This document shows, one piece after another, positions 58,501 to 64,000 of a stretch of DNA of 64,000 nucleotides. The DNA comes from Dactylonectria macrodidyma (taxonomy: Eukaryota > Ascomycota > Sordariomycetes > Hypocreales > Nectriaceae), in contig JAGMUV010000011.1 in NCBI GenBank assembly GCA_020744425.1, positions 434,001-498,000 on the forward strand. Direction: 5' to 3'. The notes under the pieces are model-generated. The model was not told where the DNA came from, did no database searches, and was given only the letters and a program-made list of their open reading frames with translations. Every line of letters begins with the position of its first letter. Position 1 is the first letter of the stretch. The position numbers and the translations under genes are program-made.

Positions 58501-59124
58501 AGGGCCGAGATGGCTTCGAGTCCGGGGAAAGAAACCTGGAGAGAACGGGGAATGGATCAGCAGCGCTGACTGGGGTAACTGACTCGAATGCTGTTAGTTC
58601 TCCTGAATAACTAACTCCGTAACAGCGACATCGTCTGCAAACGAGTCACAGCCATCCAATGCAACTATCGTGCCTGGTTGGCTTACAGCTCCCGCTCGTC
58701 CGTCCCCCCCACCCTGGCCCTGGCTAGGGGATGTGGGGACGCGGGCAGGACGAGGGCCAGATTGGTTTTGCTTTTTGTGGCAGGATATTTGCGAGGATAC
58801 CGTCTCTAGCGACGATCGGATGTGGAACCGACTGGGGCAAGACTGGGCAGGGCTCTCGTTGCTTTCAGATCAAAGACAAACCAGATACTACGTAGATGAC
58901 CATTGGAGATCACTGGTTGAGTACTTTACCGCTGGGCGCCTTTCACAATGACGACTTCAACAACGGGTGGCTTCAATGATAGACTCGCAAAAACTCCTTG
59001 TTTCCTTGGTGCTAGTACTTTGTATTCTCTGGGTATCCGTACATACATACTCATTACATTAGCCTTGTCGCTGGCGATGCCTTGTAGCTCTATATATAAA
59101 AAGAATCGTGATCAAGTATATGAT
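55586..59124. other. 3.5-kb spacer, no gene recognised
   Basis: MDM10 promoter at the left, then AT-rich sequence to about 57000 and more GC-rich sequence after. Open frames of up to 167 codons (58107-58610, plus) have no recognisable blocks. No tRNA seen. Confidence 0.45.
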
Positions 59125-60406
59125 CTATCGGGTGGGCTGAATGCTGAATGACACTTGGTTGTTGACGTGGTTTGTCGAGCTCGCCTCGCTGACTGCCCTT
59201 TCGTGGTGCTCTGGGATGTCGTCCTCGTCCACGCCATGGGGCCCAGCGCGCGTAATCTCCGTCACGACCGTCTTCTTGATTCCCTCCAAGTTCTGGCGCT
59301 CCTTGAGCTCCATCTCGTCCTCCTCGCCGAGTTCGATGTGCGTCCTGTTCAGGGTGGCGCCGAAGCGGCTGTGCTGGGGCCGTGATGCGCCCGTCTGGTG
59401 AGATCGGGACCGGGAGCTGTACTCGTGGGATCCCTCGGCGTTGCTGGCGCGGACGACCTTTCCAATGAGGTCGGCCATGTTCATCTCAATGTGGAGCTTG
59501 AGAAGGTAGACCAGGGGGTGGAACTGGACGTAGCTGTGGGAAGTGTGAGTAGGCAAGTACGTGGAGTAAATTGTACTGTTAGGAGGAAACCTACACGAAG
59601 CTGTTGGGTAGTGACATCATGCCAATGAGAAGAATCTAAATAGAGTTTAGCACTGCTCATGATTCTCAAAAATGGGCTTATGAGACTCACATCTAGGGCA
59701 ATGGAGATCATGACGAGGAACAAGTTCATCTGGTAGAGGCGGTTGTACTTGTGCAGGCCGTTGGCGATGAGACGCTTCTTGACGACCCAGATAAAGTAAA
59801 AGTTGAGAGCAGCGTCCATGACGGCGAAGATGACCTTTTCACAACGATCCCAGATGTCGTTGATGGAAATGTACTGTTCGCTAATCTGGAGACGGGCAGG
59901 CACCCAGATGCAGAAGACGCTAATGTTGATGGCGAAGAGGATGAGGAAGCAGGTCCATTTCAGTTTGGTTGCATTGGCGCGGACCAGCATCAGCAAGCCT
60001 ACTCGGTTGATAATGATCTGAATGAGGCATTGCACCTGTGTAGACCAAAAGACGACTGGAGTTGTGATGTTAGTTTCACCCTGCCTGGCTGGAATGTCAC
60101 GGACTGGGATCGTTTCGTACTGATAAAGAAGTAAAACTGGAAGCTGGGGCCGATGATTCCGCGAAGATACAGCCAGACCATTATACCCAGAACGGAACTT
60201 GAGAGAATCTCGGCCCAAATCATGAGCACGTAGATGGTCAACCGCTTGCGGCGGTGGATGGACGACTTGGTTTGGCGAAAGGCTTTGGCGCAGTTGAAGA
60301 CGGTAACACCGAGGGTCAAGCCCCAGATGATGGACGCAACGTTCATGTCATCCTCACTCGGCTCCTCGAGCTTGAAGTGCTCTGGCACGAGGAATCCGCG
60401 ACCCAT
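59125..60406 (-). CDS. Seven-helix fungal integral membrane protein of unknown function
   Basis: Four exons, 60406-60121, 60055-59691, 59635-59595 and 59533-59125, with introns of 65, 55 and 61 bp (the third has donor GTAGGT), join to 366 residues. The ATG at 60406 gives MGRGFLVPEHFKLEEPS just before helix 1. The frame is open further up to 60592, but that part is basic and low-complexity. About seven membrane segments follow: SIIWGLTLGVTVF, VLMIWAEILSSSVLGIMVWL, FYFFIIVFWSTQ, CFLILFAINISVFCIWVPA, VMDAALNFYFIWVV, NLFLVMISIALDVILLIGMM and the end region VQFHPLVYLLKLHIEMNMAD. The C-terminal tail (about 110 residues) is soluble and charged. The family is widespread in filamentous ascomycetes and lacks a known role. 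Its layout recalls a receptor, but no ligand or G-protein motif is visible. Confidence 0.85.
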
Positions 60407-62179
60407 CTCGACTTCGTCGTGCCGACGCACTCGGGGCGTCTTCGATTTTTTGATAAGGCTTGGTTGTTTCTCGTCTTTTCTGTTCCGTGTGTGAGTCGTT
60501 CCAGGGAGATGGGTTTGAGGTCGAATGTGACGGATCTGTATGTCCTGCAGGAGCAAGAAAGAAGCAAAACCCGGGGTTCCAACAAACAACAACGCCTGGG
60601 GGAGACCGAGAGCAAAAAGGAAAGAATAGGCCGGGGTTTATGTCCATCGAATGTGGAGGGGAGGGCGGCGAGGACGGTTTATTTTAGAAGGGCTCTCCTT
60701 TGGCTGCAGAAGAAGCCCTAGCACAGGCTCCTACCAACGACTCAAACATTGGCTTGTCGATGTCTAGGGGCTCCATCCTGTGTCGACCGGTCCATGCTCT
60801 TCCTGGAGAAGCCTGACATGTCGTTACGGGCGGTGTTGCGAGTCGTGTCCCTGGTCCCGGGGCGTCGATTTGGGCTTCCGGAAAGCTGGAGCCACACAGA
60901 CACACAGACACAGGGCCATGCCATGGTCCTACTAATACATAGTACGTACTACTGTACTACGTAGCACGTAGTAGTAAGGGACGGACACAGGGACCATGGA
61001 TGGTCCAAAGGGACTGAGCGGGCTTGAATCAAAACCCGGCTCACTTCGAGTCTTGGGCGCCGCTTTCTTGGACCTCTCTCCACCCTATCCGGCGTCCTTA
61101 GACGTGATACGACGGATGACGGGATTGGCACTGCGCTAGAGATCTCTAGCAATGCCTTAGGTGCTGCGGAAATCTGCGTGGCGATACTTGGCTCGAGCAG
61201 GGGTCCCGCGTGCTGTGCTGCCACAGCCATTCGACATTGGCGGCGAACGAGCAGAGAGACATGCCATTTCTAGAATGATATTGGAAGTCGGAATCAATGG
61301 AATGGGTGTCCCCCAGGGTTGGCCGTGTGTGAACGTGGAACGGTCCGGAGACGCACATCCGAAGGCTGGAGGTGCCACCGGATGCTTGAACTTGACTCTA
61401 TGGCTCGTCATCTTCGGATCTGCACCTGCAAAAATACGGTGCATGGATAGCATCAGCAGGCCTCGCTTCTCAAATCGGGCTTCTTCTTCATCTCATCTGC
61501 AGCCGCCAGCCGGGCCTGCTGTGTCCTGTCAGGGCGCAAATCAAAAGACCCTGCCCTGTCTGCGCGTTTCCGGCAGCCCGACTCCTGGCAGGATCCTGGC
61601 TACTGGGTAAGTCCTGGTAAGATTAGCTCGCTCGTGCCAACTAACGCGTTGCTCTGTGACAGAGGGACCAGAGGGGACCAAAGAGGGTGAGGCTTGTTAC
61701 GAGTCAGCGTTGCTCACTGTTCCCACTGTTCCCACTGTTGTTCCCACAGCGGTGATCGACACTAGCCCCCGCCAACGCCGCACGTAGTAGACCCAGCGAT
61801 AGGTAGGCTGAGGGACTTAATATTTTGGTGCCGTCTTCTAAGCCCTTGGCGGATTGGGGGCTGCTTGTAAGGGACAGAGTTTGTTAGAGAGAAAAAGAGG
61901 CTGTTGAGAATGGAACAACGGTGTGGCGGCATCCCGTCTCTGATTCCTTCCACATTCGATGCGCGCCGCACCCGATGATTTGGATTGATGAGATGGGTCC
62001 CGTGTGACACCACTTTTTGTATCCTGTGATCTATCATCTGTGTACCACACAACCATGTTCCAGGCTTTCCCCAGAACCCCAGATGAACCCCGCGAAGCCA
62101 TACGCATCACAGCAAGCCTAGCATATGCAGGAATGTAACCATGCAGACTTTCGTAGAGTCGTAGGCGCACGATCCCCTC
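60407..62179. other. Promoter side of the membrane-protein gene and spacer
   Basis: No gene supported. It contains TACGTA-type palindromes at 60940-60973 (listed) and three CACTGTTCC-like tandem units at 61715-61747. Confidence 0.4.
60940..60973. repeat. Adjacent palindromes TAGTACGTACTA and TACTACGT-AGC-ACGTAGTA
   Basis: TAGTACGTACTA at 60940-60951 is a perfect 12-bp palindrome. Three bases later, 60955-60962 and 60966-60973 form a perfect 8-bp inverted repeat with a 3-base spacer. They lie 534 bp upstream of the start of the minus-strand seven-helix gene and could be a protein-binding site or a hairpin. Function unknown. Confidence 0.55.
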
Positions 62180-62375
62180 TCATGCTGCACAATGCGGTGT
62201 TAACATGAACCCGACACGGATCAATAACTGTCCCCTTACCCTTATCATTTTCCTTCACCAAATTTGTCATTTTTGGTCCGGGTACCCTCACTGCCGGATG
62301 ATCGCTATCTTTCTTTGCTCCGCCGCCGGTACCAGCGCCGTCTTGACCCATTGGCTTATTGACGGAATCTGCCAT
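62180..62375 (-). CDS. Possible tiny two-exon protein (46 residues)
   Basis: An ATG at 62375 opens 45 codons rich in Gly and Lys (MGQDGAGTGGGAKKDSDHP, then VRVPGPKMTNLVKENDK) that end at a good donor, GTAAGG at 62239. A 55-bp intron with GTTAAC branch and GTGCAG acceptor follows. The next exon stops after one codon (TGA at 62182-62180). Consensus splice signals at normal spacing are the main support. I do not recognise the peptide, and a chance frame cannot be excluded. Confidence 0.3.
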
Positions 62376-64000
62376 CGCTGGACTAAAATACTGCTATTAG
62401 AGATGCTCCCGGTGCAGAAGCCAGGAGGCGACCCAGGCTGCATCCAGGCTCCACGAGTCCGGCCCGAAACTTGGGCTTTTTTCCCTGCATCTCTGTCACC
62501 CTCTGACATCCTCTGTTCCCCTCTGTTCCCCTCTGTTCCCCTCTCTGGTCCTGGCAGTACTGGGAGTAACCTCGTACGATTCCTGGGGGTCCAGATGTTG
62601 GTACTATCCGTTGTGGCTTACGCGTTAGACCCTCGGCTTCACTCGTGGTTAGGGTAACAATGCCCATCTTGTATGCCTAGCTACTAACTAGAGCCTTGAG
62701 TCCGCCGTTGTAGTCGTTGCTTGGGCTAGCCGTCGCTGCCGACCAAACTCGGATCTTTTGCTCCCGACCTTGTTTATCATCGACGACGTCTTACATCTAG
62801 AGGCGATTCCTCATGGCCAAGTAGGGGTAAGGATAAGGCTGTATCATGTGGCAAGTTCGACACACTGAGCGCGCTGGTGGTGTTGGCCGTGACTCGTGCA
62901 TTCCTTGCAGCATCTGATCGCCTAGATTATGACGACCCTTGGCCTTCGAAACTGGCGCTCGCTCTCTGGCGGCGCATACACACTGCCCACATCTAAGATT
63001 TCGGCCAACCCTCGGGCCAACGTTCACCGACATGGCCCAACATGATTTCTTGCGTAACGCTTATTCACTAAGTTGGTTTCGATTCAAATGCTTTTGTGGG
63101 CGGATGACGTGGAGACGAATGGAGACAGATGGGACAGATGCAAATCTGACGTCTAATGAGCAAGCATCTCCTGCCTACAACGGCCTGAGCGACGCCAGCG
63201 CATAGACGACGGCTGAATTACTCCACGATTCATTGCGTTACGTAGGGGATCGTTGCATGGTGCTGGTGCTGTGCTGGGTTGCTGGGCCGAGTCATTCTGC
63301 TTACACCTCGAGATTCGAGGTTTGAATACGGGGTGGTGATTATTGATATCATGGGTAGCCCTGCGAGGATGGATTTGATGCTGGGATGTGGTCATGGTGT
63401 TTGATCGACGATTTGTCCACAGCATCCCCTGCAAATCAGAAACTTAAATGCGTGGGACCTGAATGGCTGCGACTCCTGAGCTTCTGAAAGACCTTTTTGC
63501 AGCGTGCATTGCAAGCGGCATTAGGCCGGGTGGCGGCCGATGGCACAACGCCTAAGCAGCAGCTAAAAGGGCGCCAGTCCGAGCACAAAATGGTACCTCT
63601 AACACCTCTTAGTGGTTGTTGGTACGAGCATCTCAAGCCTCCTTTCGCAAGCCCTATTTTGCAAGCATCTTTTTGTCTTGTTTTTGTAAGCGTCGCCCAA
63701 CAGATCTTGTTCTCTTTCATTCTCGGTCCAAGAGATGCTAATAAACACGGAGATTTGTTGGATACATGCGTGCATAGTAGTATGTATGCATGTACGAGCG
63801 AAGTATTATTCGTAGTATACCTTATGTCCTCCGTGCAACCGCAAGACAAGCGTTGTAAGCAATGCGTCATCGCATTGGCTTCGCGGAAATACCCCCTTTT
63901 GTAGCACACACTTGTTTCAACACTTGCTTGACAATGCAACCGCCCGTCTAACCCGCCGTTTCGTCCTCTCAGCCACGTGTATCTAGTCTCGAGCTTCACG
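62376..64000. other. Right-end spacer
   Basis: No gene recognised. Three exact tandem copies of CTCTGTTCCC lie at 62511-62540. Open frames at 63436-63999 (minus) and 63497-63904 (plus) overlap each other and have no recognisable motif. Confidence 0.4.

Noticed and set aside
63436..63999. 187-codon minus frame at the right edge
   Set aside because: Overlaps an equally open plus frame and shows no motif or splice signal tied to it.

Overview
The window reads as nuclear DNA of a filamentous ascomycete (Pezizomycotina). The overall look of the proteins suggests Sordariomycetes, but that is an impression and not a proof. Supporting signs are short GT-AG introns (about 48-117 bp, one of 276 bp in a ribosomal protein gene) with CTAAC/CTGAC-like branch sites, a Zn2Cys6 regulator, an AA9 polysaccharide monooxygenase, HAM1-like and PX-associated proteins, and long non-coding spacers. 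I see no bacterial operons, CRISPR array, rRNA or convincing tRNA.

Left part (1-16600): the N-terminal half of an unknown serine/proline-rich protein leaves the left edge on the minus strand. A gene-free stretch of almost 6 kb follows, then a decayed multi-pass membrane protein gene (6734-8885). Next is a compact trio: an isocitrate lyase/PEP mutase-family enzyme (minus) and an allantoate permease-type MFS transporter (plus) diverge from one 631-bp promoter rich in CGG triplets, and a Zn2Cys6 transcription factor follows. Enzyme, transporter and regulator together look like a small catabolic cluster.

Middle part (16600-40000): an unknown but clearly spliced gene (17547-18648), a region of about 50-bp degenerate repeats and palindromes, a two-exon HSL-type alpha/beta hydrolase, a secreted AA9 LPMO, an F-box protein, a strongly decayed copy of a large fungal protein family (30278-32772), COP9 signalosome subunit 5 with an upstream ORF, a second alpha/beta hydrolase, and a 4.5-kb gene-free spacer.

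Right part (40000-64000): this is the conserved housekeeping block, with a HAM1-like protein, a PX-associated-domain protein, ribosomal protein S19, a ZIP zinc transporter, the mitochondrial ERMES beta-barrel MDM10 and a seven-helix membrane protein. Inside it lies a deaminase-like gene (OTT_1508 type) whose single frame is broken by two in-frame TAG codons, one of them between the two zinc-binding motifs. The last 3.5 kb holds only a doubtful tiny gene, short tandem repeats and palindromes.

Exon boundaries were placed by hand from splice signals and reading-frame continuity. Family names come from recognising motifs, not from a search.
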